Below, piece after piece: positions 16,698-24,164 of a stretch of 30,836 nt of DNA. The notes below the pieces were generated by a model. The model searched no databases. It was not told where the DNA came from and was given only the letters and a program-made list of their open reading frames with translations. Each line of letters starts with the position of its first letter. Position 1 is the stretch's first letter. The DNA is taken from contig JAAOIJ010000114.1 of assembly GCA_015163815.1 (NCBI GenBank), forward strand, positions 1 through 30,836. The letters run 5' to 3'. This DNA comes from Endozoicomonadaceae bacterium (GTDB lineage: Bacteria > Pseudomonadota > Gammaproteobacteria > Pseudomonadales > Endozoicomonadaceae). A program made the position numbers and the translations under genes.

Positions 16698-18788
16698 ATG
16701 GCTCAAGATTTTTTACTAGAACTCGGGACAGAAGAATTACCTGATCGCGAATTAAACATCCTCAGCCAAGCATTGGAAACTGCTTTTATCGCACAACTCA
16801 ATACTTATGCACTCTCTTTCTCTTCCACAAAACGATTTGCAACACCTAGGCGTTTAGCTTTATTCGTCTCCAATGTGTCAATGCAACAACCTGTACAACA
16901 ACATAATCGCAAAGGACCTGCTTTATCAATCGCTTTTCAAGATGGGAAACCCACCACAGCTTTAAAAAAATTTGCACAAGCTTGCCATGTTAGCTGGGAA
17001 GAATTGACGCCTGTCACCTCTGAAAAAGGCACATGGATGACTTATCAAGCCACAACGCCTGGGCAATCTACTTATGATTTATTACCTAGTATGATTCAAA
17101 AAGCCTGTGATCAACTCCCTTTATCTAAAAAAATGAAATGGGGTGCTCATTTACATGAATTTTTAAGACCAATCCATTGGATCATCGCTTTATTCGATCA
17201 AACCATTATTCCTATTCAGTTGTGGAATATTCAAGCTCATAATAAGACGCAAGGACATCGCATTCATTGTCATCAAGATCTCATCATTGATCATCCCAGT
17301 CAATATGAAAGGCTATTGACTGAGAAAGGATTTGTGATTCCAGATTTTCATGCAAGAAAACAAACAATATTACACTTAATCAATACAATACTCATGCCAG
17401 AGATGAGGCCTAATTTAGAGCCTACATTACTTGATACCATCACAGGATTAACAGAATGGCCTGTCCCTATTTTAGGGCAATTTGATCAACATTTCTTATC
17501 AATCCCCAAACCTGTTTTAATTGCAGCAATAGAAGATCAGCAAAAATGTTTAACCATTATTGATAAAAAAGATCAATTAATGCCTTATTTTATTGCTGTT
17601 GCTAATTTAGCAAGCAGTCATCCTATTGAGGTGATTGCAGGTTATGAGCGTGTCATTCGATCTCGCTTATCGGATGCGCAATTTTTTTATGAACAAGATC
17701 AACGCAGTACATTATTAGACAAAAGACAAAAACTACAAGATATTATTTTTCAAAATAAATTAGGCAGTATTTACAATAAAACAGAACGACTTGCCGCTTG
17801 GATGACGCAAGTCTATGCTACAGAAAACTGTCCTGATTTACAGGTATATTCTTTAGACGATATACATCTAGCCAGTTATTTGACAAAATCAGATTTAACA
17901 ACGAAATTAGTATTAGAATTTCCTCAATTACAAGGTATTGCAGGGCGACAATATGCCCAATTAGATCAGTTACCCAGTGAAGTTTGTCAAGCTATTGAAG
18001 AGCATTATTGGCCTAAATTCTCAGGAGATCAATTACCAAATACGTCTTTGAGTGCTTATCTTGCCTTAGCTGATAAATGGGATACATTAGTCGGTTTATT
18101 TTCTGTTAATCAAATACCGTCTGGTAATAAAGATCCTTTTGGCTTACGTCGTGCAGCTTTAGGCATTCTACGTATTATGATTCATCATAAAATACCGATT
18201 ACTGTATTACAATGTGCCACTTTTGCTGCCTCAAATTATACTAATCAACAGAATATAACGATTGATTCAAATCGATTGGATCAAATCATATATTTCATGA
18301 TGGAACGCTTTGCGTATTGGCTGCAAGAACAAGGCATCGCACTCAATACCTTCCAAGCTGTGATCGAAATACAGGATCAGAATATGACACCGTATGATAT
18401 GATGCGACGCATTGAAGCACTAGAAGCGTTTAAAAAAACATCTGATGCCGAAGCCATGATTCAAATGCATAAACGCATTCAAAATTTATTACTCAATACG
18501 GAAGAAACCAATCGATCATTTAACGCCAAAATATTGAATCAAATAGAAGAAAAATCCTTACTTGAAACCATGCAAAAACAAACGCAATTATTACAACCTT
18601 TACTCTCTCATCAACACTACTCAGACGCTTTATTAGCATTAATACCTTTGCTAGAGCCGACAACGCAGTTTTTTCAACACGTCTTAGTCAATAGTGAAGA
18701 TGAGACTGAACGGCTGAATCGATATGAATTATTACATGATTTAAATCAAATGTTTAATAGTATTGGCTGTTTAAGCAAATTAGCCTAA
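16698..18788 (+). CDS. glyS: Glycyl-tRNA synthetase beta subunit
   Basis: The beta subunit binds tRNA-Gly and is required for charging. From the ATG at 16698 it has 696 residues, close to the E. coli protein (689), and starts FLLELGTEELPDRE after MAQD, as the family does. Further conserved blocks are TPRRLALFV near 50-58, RKGPA near 75, the internal ERVIRSRLSDAQFFYEQD, and the HD-like and anticodon-binding C-terminal half (DKWDTLVGLF, KDPFGLRRAALGILRI). A longer frame begins at GTG 16683, overlapping glyQ; GAGG (16685-16688) is 9 nt from the ATG and selects it. The 3' end is 4 bp from the convergent CoA hydrolase gene, leaving no room for a normal terminator. Confidence 0.97.
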   Translation: MAQDFLLELGTEELPDRELNILSQALETAFIAQLNTYALSFSSTKRFATPRRLALFVSNVSMQQPVQQHNRKGPALSIAFQDGKPTTALKKFAQACHVSWEELTPVTSEKGTWMTYQATTPGQSTYDLLPSMIQKACDQLPLSKKMKWGAHLHEFLRPIHWIIALFDQTIIPIQLWNIQAHNKTQGHRIHCHQDLIIDHPSQYERLLTEKGFVIPDFHARKQTILHLINTILMPEMRPNLEPTLLDTITGLTEWPVPILGQFDQHFLSIPKPVLIAAIEDQQKCLTIIDKKDQLMPYFIAVANLASSHPIEVIAGYERVIRSRLSDAQFFYEQDQRSTLLDKRQKLQDIIFQNKLGSIYNKTERLAAWMTQVYATENCPDLQVYSLDDIHLASYLTKSDLTTKLVLEFPQLQGIAGRQYAQLDQLPSEVCQAIEEHYWPKFSGDQLPNTSLSAYLALADKWDTLVGLFSVNQIPSGNKDPFGLRRAALGILRIMIHHKIPITVLQCATFAASNYTNQQNITIDSNRLDQIIYFMMERFAYWLQEQGIALNTFQAVIEIQDQNMTPYDMMRRIEALEAFKKTSDAEAMIQMHKRIQNLLLNTEETNRSFNAKILNQIEEKSLLETMQKQTQLLQPLLSHQHYSDALLALIPLLEPTTQFFQHVLVNSEDETERLNRYELLHDLNQMFNSIGCLSKLA

Positions 18789-18792
18789 TATA

Positions 18793-19953
18793 TCACGATA
18801 ATACTGCTTCCATAGGCATACTATGCATTTTCATCGTTTGCAATCCATGTAAAGGATGCTTTTCCAATTCCCAAGGGGATTGGAAAAATGCTTGAATTCG
18901 CTGACTCGAAACCTGTGTAAGACTAGAATCTATCCATTGAGGTTGATTATCTCGTGTAATTAATCGCGCCCGAATGCCTTCACGTAAATCACCTTGTTGA
19001 ACACACTGTATAGCCAACGTCATATCCATACAAAATATGTCTTCTAATGTCATATTAGCGGCTTGTTTCATTTGTTCATGAATAATCCAAGCACTACAAG
19101 GTGATCCTGTTTCTAATGGGTTTGAAAAGTGCTCAAGTTCATCATCTTGTGTTGCCTTTAATCTTGATAACACCAGATCAGGTGTTGCTTGATCACGCAT
19201 AATATTTTGAATTTCATATGAAAAACGTTGCAAATACGAATCAGGTAATAAATAATGTTTCGATAGATTATAAAAAAAATGATCTAATTGTTCATGATGT
19301 TTTTCTGAATCTTCATTCCAGTCAAATGCTGCTAATTTTTTTAAAATGGGTATAAATTCATCTTCAGGTAAATAATGCGTCGCAAACCCGGTATACATCG
19401 CATCTCCAGCATTTAAACGAGCTGCTGTTAATGCAATAAATGTGCCTAAACCATCCGGCAAGCGACTTAATAAACGGCTCACTCCTACATCAGGAAATAA
19501 GCCAATCGTGATTTCAGGCATTGATATGCGAGTAGAATCAGTCACAATGCGATGACTAGCCCCTAACATCAAACCCACACCACCCCCAATGACTAATCCT
19601 TGTGCTAAACAAATCACAGGCTTAGGATAGCGATGAATGAAATAATCTAATTGATACTCTTGAGAAAAAAAATCTTCAGCATATTGATTCATAGTGGTAT
19701 CTTTAACACACATGCTATCATATAGTCGCTTAATATCACCACCAACAGAAAATACTTTTTGCTCTTTCCCTTTCAAGACAATACACGCAATCTCATCACA
19801 TTTTATCCAAACTTGTAACTGATGTTTGATTGCCTGAATCATTTCCAATGATAAGGCATTGAAAGATTTCATATTATTCAGCTCAATAATACCAATCAAA
19901 TAGTTTGATGTTGTAGAGATTGTCTCACATAAAATAGTATTATGGGTTGTCAT
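18793..19953 (-). CDS. 3-hydroxyisobutyryl-CoA hydrolase-like protein
   Basis: This is a 386-residue crotonase-fold protein of the ECH_2 type, closest in pattern to 3-hydroxyisobutyryl-CoA hydrolases of valine breakdown. The oxyanion-hole segments SVGGD (69-73) and IGGGVGL (122-128) are present. The segment MPEITIGLFPDVG carries Glu147 and Asp155, matching the catalytic Glu/Asp pair of the human hydrolase and separating it from ordinary enoyl-CoA hydratases. A long C-terminal region (about 190-386) is also hydrolase-like. The longest frame starts at a TTG one codon upstream; the ATG at 19953, with AGGAA 9 nt before it, is better. No other valine-pathway genes are nearby, so the true substrate could be another short acyl-CoA. 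Confidence 0.85.
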   Translation of the reverse strand: MTTHNTILCETISTTSNYLIGIIELNNMKSFNALSLEMIQAIKHQLQVWIKCDEIACIVLKGKEQKVFSVGGDIKRLYDSMCVKDTTMNQYAEDFFSQEYQLDYFIHRYPKPVICLAQGLVIGGGVGLMLGASHRIVTDSTRISMPEITIGLFPDVGVSRLLSRLPDGLGTFIALTAARLNAGDAMYTGFATHYLPEDEFIPILKKLAAFDWNEDSEKHHEQLDHFFYNLSKHYLLPDSYLQRFSYEIQNIMRDQATPDLVLSRLKATQDDELEHFSNPLETGSPCSAWIIHEQMKQAANMTLEDIFCMDMTLAIQCVQQGDLREGIRARLITRDNQPQWIDSSLTQVSSQRIQAFFQSPWELEKHPLHGLQTMKMHSMPMEAVLS

Positions 19954-20073
19954 CAAGCAAAATTCCTATCAACCAAATAATGTCAAAAAATAAAAAGTAT
20001 TAAAAGTATTCCATATCTTTCCGATATAAAATCTAGAAGAATATGTATAACACATAAAACTAGAGAAATCGAT

Positions 20074-20442
20074 ATGATTCCACATTCAGAACCGAATAAC
20101 CCATCATGTGATCCAATCACATCATTACAAGATGCTATTAAAAAAACAATAGCAGAGTCTCATAAACAATTATCTCAATATGCAGAAATTAAAGAAAAAT
20201 TAGAATATGAACCTGGTTTATGCCAAGAAGGCATTCAAAAAAATATTATTGATGCACAAACAGCTGAAACATTACTACAAGAAGAAAAAGTGTGGCAAAA
20301 CACATTGAAGCAAGATGTCAAACAAGATATCAAAAATGCAAAAAAACAATTAAAAGCAGAAAAAAAATGGATAGAAAATCCAAATACGCACAATACACAT
20401 CATCAATCTAGAAAATTGATGATGCGCAAACGTATGTTTTAA
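20074..20442 (+). CDS. Small coiled-coil protein, cassette gene 1
   Basis: I do not recognise this 122-residue protein. It has no signal peptide or membrane helix. It is almost all helical and highly charged, with a likely coiled coil at about 15-45 (LQDAIKKTIAESHKQL..) and another, Lys-rich, at about 65-100. The C-terminus is strongly basic (RKLMMRKRMF). The segment LQDAI...LSQYAEIKEK..YEP....GIQK resembles LQETI...IEQFALFQK..NLKP....ILQK in the third gene of the cassette, so the two may be distant paralogues. Small size, helicity and charge would suit a secretion chaperone or partner of the middle gene product; this is inference. It lies 120 bp from the divergent CoA hydrolase and 20 bp before the next gene. 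Its ribosome-binding site is weak (AGAGA). Confidence 0.7.
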   Translation: MIPHSEPNNPSCDPITSLQDAIKKTIAESHKQLSQYAEIKEKLEYEPGLCQEGIQKNIIDAQTAETLLQEEKVWQNTLKQDVKQDIKNAKKQLKAEKKWIENPNTHNTHHQSRKLMMRKRMF

Positions 20443-20462
20443 TTTTAGCAGGGAAAACTAAC

Positions 20463-20963
20463 ATGACACTTATCCATACAGCAACACAAGCAACACAAGC
20501 AACACAAACAGATCCAATTAATGGTGCCGTTCGTTCAGAAAAACAGTTGTCTTTAGCAGATTCTGCTAATATTGCATTATTAAAGCGTTCAGATAGCTTA
20601 GAAACTTTGGTTCGAGCTCAAATTAATGAGATAGAAAATAAAAACGAAGGCATTACACAACTGGGTAGAATTGAAGCTTTACTCATTACATTGCCAAAAA
20701 CATTGACTGCGGCGGATCGAACGATACTCCAAACATTGAATATTCAAAACATACCAAGTGATGGTCGCGTGACATCTAGCAATGTCACTGCATTATCCAC
20801 TTCCATCAAAAATACAAAAGAGTCTCTCACCAGTGTATCGCAACTTGATACCATCAAACTACAATCTTTAAATGGCAAGTTTGAACAAGCAAATTCATTA
20901 GCTTCGCAAATCATGAAAAGTTTATTCATGCAAGCTCAATCTATTATTCGAAATATCAGCTAA
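20463..20963 (+). CDS. Helical protein of EspA/SseB-like layout, cassette gene 2
   Basis: I do not recognise this 166-residue protein with certainty. It has no signal peptide. A Thr/Ala/Gln-repeat N-terminus (residues 6-16) is followed by a helix (about 32-72), a proline-led linker with an I-x-x-I-x-S-D-G turn (about 85-101), and a long C-terminal helical region (about 104-166) with heptad-like hydrophobics (SQLDTIKLQSLNGKFEQANS) and few charged residues. This order (helix, short linker, long C-terminal amphipathic helix reaching the terminus) is like type III secretion filament or translocator proteins such as EspA and SseB. The protein is markedly less charged than its neighbours, as polymerising secreted proteins often are. 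AGGG precedes the ATG. The neighbours at 20 bp and 11 bp indicate one operon. The family assignment is tentative; a phage or other filament protein is an alternative. Confidence 0.7.
   Translation: MTLIHTATQATQATQTDPINGAVRSEKQLSLADSANIALLKRSDSLETLVRAQINEIENKNEGITQLGRIEALLITLPKTLTAADRTILQTLNIQNIPSDGRVTSSNVTALSTSIKNTKESLTSVSQLDTIKLQSLNGKFEQANSLASQIMKSLFMQAQSIIRNIS
20481..20507 (+). repeat. Three perfect 9-bp tandem repeats in cassette gene 2
   Basis: GCAACACAA is repeated three times without mismatch, six codons after the start codon, and encodes Ala-Thr-Gln three times. In-frame copy-number change would alter only the N-terminal length. Confidence 0.92.
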
Positions 20964-20974
20964 AGGTTTGAAAA

Positions 20975-21304
20975 ATGAAAAAAAAAGACACTAACATCAA
21001 CACGACTTCCTTTGCTAATCTGACGTTACAAGAGACTATTGCAGCTTCTAAGTATCTCGTGAAACAAACCAATAAAAATATTGAACAGTTTGCATTATTT
21101 CAAAAAGCTACTAACTTAAAACCAAATGCTGCAAGCGAAATATTACAAAAAATACCAAAAGATAATAAAAAACTCATAGAAATAAAAGATTTTTTAATTG
21201 CTGAAAATGCTTATCTTCCAGAGGAACCTGATGTACATGAAGCAAGAATTCTGTCTAAAAAAGAAAAAATGAGTAAATTATTAAGACATAAAAATATGAT
21301 ATAA
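20975..21304 (+). CDS. Small coiled-coil protein, cassette gene 3
   Basis: I do not recognise this 109-residue protein. It is soluble, Lys-rich and helical, with a likely coiled coil at about 18-55, a helix at about 65-80, a short proline-containing linker (LPEEPDVHE) and a basic C-terminus (SKLLRHKNMI). Residues about 17-63 resemble the corresponding part of the first cassette gene: by eye, about a quarter of a 25-residue stretch is identical, with matching hydrophobic positions, and both end in a similar basic tail. AAAGG overlaps the stop of the preceding gene and is placed correctly before the ATG, which indicates co-translation. It converges on pilC with a 21-bp gap. Confidence 0.68.
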   Translation: MKKKDTNINTTSFANLTLQETIAASKYLVKQTNKNIEQFALFQKATNLKPNAASEILQKIPKDNKKLIEIKDFLIAENAYLPEEPDVHEARILSKKEKMSKLLRHKNMI

Positions 21305-21325
21305 ATAATTTACCCAAATCAATAT

Positions 21326-22543
21326 TTAAACAGCACCTCCTAATTTGAAAATAGGTAAATACATGGCAATGACTAAACCACCAACTAAAATACCTAATAC
21401 ACTCATAATGATAGGTTCTAATAAACTCATTAAGCTATCGACTAAATTATCAACCTCTTGTTCATAATAGATAGCAATTTTATTTAACATGACATCTAAT
21501 GAACCTGATTCTTCTCCAATGCTAATCATTTGTATGCTCATATTAGGAAAATGACCTGCATTTCGCATTGCAACTTGTAAAGATTGCCCAGCTGATACCT
21601 CCATTTTAATTTGCTCTGCAGCTTCTTTATAAATTAAATTATTCATACTAAAAGAGATAGATACTAATGCATCCGTTAAAGGTAATCCTGCTGCAAAGGT
21701 TGTGGCTAATGTTCTTGTAAAACGCGCGACAGATGATTTTTCTAAAATAGTACCAATAATAGGCAAATTTAATAAAAATTTATCCCGTGCATAACGTAAT
21801 GACTCCGATGTCTTTAACCAATATTTACCCAGCATGATCATCCCTATAATACCGCATAAAATGATATACCATACTTCTTGTAAAAACTTTGACATCATAA
21901 TAATCCATTGTGTTAATAGCGGCAATTCCGCACCAAATCCTTTAAAGACATCTTCAAATTGTGGAACCACTTTCACTAACAAAAGAGCACTAATGGAACA
22001 AGCCACAACCAAGATGGCAATAGGATATGACATCACTTTTTTAACACGTGCTTTTAAAAATTCTGTTTTTTCTTTATACAGTGCAATTCTTTCTAATAAA
22101 ATCTCTAAAGCACCTGTTTGTTCTCCAATTGCAATTAAATTACAATATAATTCATCAAAATATTGAGGATGTTTCTTTAATGCTTCAGAAAAACTGGCAC
22201 CTTCTTCAATATCTTTTTTCAGGTGTGTCGCTAAATATTTCATATGTTCATTATCGACCCCGTCAATAATAATTTCAAAACTTCGAATTAACGGAACGCC
22301 GGTTGCCAGCATAGAGGATAACTGCTTAGTGAACAAAGTAATGTCTACAGATTTAATTTTCTTTTTAAAAAACCGACCTAATGATTTTCTTTTTTTACGA
22401 ACATGCATTTGTATGATGCCTTGTTTTCGCAACATACTTTTCGCTAATACGATAGAAGTAGCTGAAATTTCTCCATGCTGCTTCTGATTTTCTTTATTTG
22501 TCCCTTCCCAAATAAAAACATCAGTTTTTTGATTATCTTTCAT
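21326..22543 (-). CDS. pilC: Type IV pilus inner-membrane protein PilC
   Basis: PilC (GspF family) is the inner-membrane platform that works with the PilB and PilT motors in pilus assembly. The 405 residues show the duplicated GspF domain. Repeat 1 (about 70-195) has FTKQLSSMLATGVPLIRSFEII and IAIGEQTGALE, ending in a membrane helix. Repeat 2 (about 270-400) has FTRTLATTFAAGLPLTDALVSI and ISIGEESGSLD, ending in the hydrophobic LLEPIIMSVLGILVGGLVIAM segment. All three membrane helices are intact. The N-terminus has the FIWEGTNKEN segment typical of PilC. AGGAG lies 12 nt upstream, slightly far. In most gammaproteobacteria pilB, pilC, pilD and coaE are adjacent and co-oriented; here pilC faces away from coaE, and pilB and pilD are missing from the window. 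Confidence 0.94.
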   Translation of the reverse strand: MKDNQKTDVFIWEGTNKENQKQHGEISATSIVLAKSMLRKQGIIQMHVRKKRKSLGRFFKKKIKSVDITLFTKQLSSMLATGVPLIRSFEIIIDGVDNEHMKYLATHLKKDIEEGASFSEALKKHPQYFDELYCNLIAIGEQTGALEILLERIALYKEKTEFLKARVKKVMSYPIAILVVACSISALLLVKVVPQFEDVFKGFGAELPLLTQWIIMMSKFLQEVWYIILCGIIGMIMLGKYWLKTSESLRYARDKFLLNLPIIGTILEKSSVARFTRTLATTFAAGLPLTDALVSISFSMNNLIYKEAAEQIKMEVSAGQSLQVAMRNAGHFPNMSIQMISIGEESGSLDVMLNKIAIYYEQEVDNLVDSLMSLLEPIIMSVLGILVGGLVIAMYLPIFKLGGAV

Positions 22544-22625
22544 AATAAAGGATAACTCCTATCCATCAATCAATATCTATTATCTATTATGAAGCTTTTA
22601 TATAGAAAAAATAAAGCATCTTCAC

Positions 22626-22651
22626 AAAGCAAATTTTGATATTTGCTTTTT
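22626..22651 (+). terminator. Orphan terminator-like hairpin before coaE
   Basis: AAAGCAAAT (22626-22634) pairs with ATTTGCTTT (22641-22649) over the loop TTTGAT, and five Ts run through the end of the 3' arm. It is oriented for plus-strand transcripts, but no plus-strand gene lies upstream, because pilC diverges. It could end a small RNA or an antisense transcript from the pilC start, or act in a long coaE leader. The rest of the 22544-22805 gap is AT-rich without a gene. Confidence 0.5.
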
Positions 22652-22805
22652 CTATGCAAAACACGTTATCCTTTTATTCGAAATTCATCGATTTAAAAAA
22701 TAATATGAGATTACAAGCTAAATACTGTATTATCAACTATAAGCTATATAAGCAACATACTTTATTTTTTATATTATTCATAAACAAAAATGACGATTCA
22801 ACTTT

Positions 22806-23417
22806 ATGAGCTTTATTATTGGATTAACCGGTGGAATTGGTTGTGGCAAATCAACTGTTGCTAATTTTTTTAAAGAAAAAGGGATACAAATTATTGATGC
22901 AGATCAAATTGCTCGAGATATCATTGAACAAGATCATAATATTTTGCAAAAAATACAAAATTATTTTGGAACTCAAATCATCACACAAGATCATCAAATT
23001 AATCGAAAGTTACTACGAACCCGTATTTTTGAATCACATAAAGAAAAAACTTGGCTAGAAAATTTACTGCATCCTTTAATATTAACTGAAATGACACAAC
23101 AAATTGAAAATAATCACTCTTTATATGCTATCATTGTCTCTCCTTTATTACTTGAAAAAAATCAATATAAATGGGCTGATCGTATTTTAGTCATTGATAT
23201 TGAAGAGCCTGAACAAATTATTAGAACGATTGCAAGAGACCAATGTAGTGACGCTGAAGTCAAAGCAATTATTACAGCACAAATATCACGTGATGAACGA
23301 TTGAAAATGGCAGATGACATTGTCTACAATAATAGATCAATGTATGACCTGACACCTCATCTTGAGTCATTACATCACCTATACTGTGAAACAGCTCAGA
23401 CTTTGAGTTCAATATAG
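22806..23417 (+). CDS. coaE: Dephospho-CoA kinase
   Basis: CoaE phosphorylates the 3'-OH of the ribose in dephospho-CoA, the last step of coenzyme A synthesis. The 203 residues are full length. The P-loop GGIGCGKST is at 9-17, and IDADQIARDI (about 30-39) is the conserved substrate-binding segment. HPLIL and SPLLLEKNQYKWADRILVIDIEEPEQIIR are family blocks in the lid and core. DERLKMADDIVYNN near the C-terminus is typical. No clear ribosome-binding site precedes the ATG. The stop is 3 bp before rsmE, so the two are probably co-transcribed. Confidence 0.96.
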   Translation: MSFIIGLTGGIGCGKSTVANFFKEKGIQIIDADQIARDIIEQDHNILQKIQNYFGTQIITQDHQINRKLLRTRIFESHKEKTWLENLLHPLILTEMTQQIENNHSLYAIIVSPLLLEKNQYKWADRILVIDIEEPEQIIRTIARDQCSDAEVKAIITAQISRDERLKMADDIVYNNRSMYDLTPHLESLHHLYCETAQTLSSI

Positions 23418-23420
23418 CTC

Positions 23421-24155
23421 ATGGCTATCAGAATCCCGCGTATTTTTCTGGATACTTCTTTTGAAACAAACCAACAAATCCATTTACCTTCACAATTATC
23501 ACATTATATTACTCGAGTACTCCGATTAAAACGACATCATATGCTTCATTTGTTTAATGGCCAAGGAGGCTATTGGACAGCTCAAATTGTCTCGCACGAC
23601 AAAAAAAATACAATCGTTCAATTATTGCAATATGCATTATCAGACCATATCTCACCTTTGAATATCCATTTAGGGCAGTGTATGAGTCGAACAAAAAAAA
23701 TGGATTATATCATACAAAAAGCAACTGAATTAGGTGTCAACCACATTACACCTTTATTCAGTGAGCGAAGTGAAATGAAATATACAGCCTCTCAGTTAGA
23801 ACAAAAAAGGATACATTGGCAACAAGTCAGTATTAGCGCTTCTGAACAATGCGGCCGAAATAAAATACCGATCATTGAGATGCCTATCTCTTATCGTCTA
23901 TGGCTACAATCCTGTCAATCTGATCTTGCTTTATGCCTTGATCCAACCTCCTCCAATACCATACCTACACATCATAAAACGCCAAAAACAGTCAGTGTAG
24001 TAATTGGGCCTGAAGGGGGACTCAGCTCACTTGAGATAGAACAAGCTTTGCAACATCAGCATACAACCATTTTATTAGGTCCTCGTATTTTAAGAACAGA
24101 AACAGCACCTGTTGCCATACTATCTATTTTACAGTATCTTTGGGGAGATTTTTAA
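23421..24155 (+). CDS. rsmE: 16S rRNA m3U1498 methyltransferase RsmE
   Basis: RsmE is a SPOUT-class enzyme that N3-methylates U1498 of 16S rRNA. The 244 residues match the family. The N-terminal PUA-like part contains RIPRIFLD and HYITRVLRLK. The SPOUT domain has KKMDYIIQKATELGVNHITPL, ERSEMK and the SAM-binding knot IGPEGGLSSLEIE followed by LGPRILRTETAPVAIL. It starts 3 bp after coaE and converges on ppc with a 9-bp gap. Confidence 0.96.
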   Translation: MAIRIPRIFLDTSFETNQQIHLPSQLSHYITRVLRLKRHHMLHLFNGQGGYWTAQIVSHDKKNTIVQLLQYALSDHISPLNIHLGQCMSRTKKMDYIIQKATELGVNHITPLFSERSEMKYTASQLEQKRIHWQQVSISASEQCGRNKIPIIEMPISYRLWLQSCQSDLALCLDPTSSNTIPTHHKTPKTVSVVIGPEGGLSSLEIEQALQHQHTTILLGPRILRTETAPVAILSILQYLWGDF

Positions 24156-24164
24156 TCACACACA

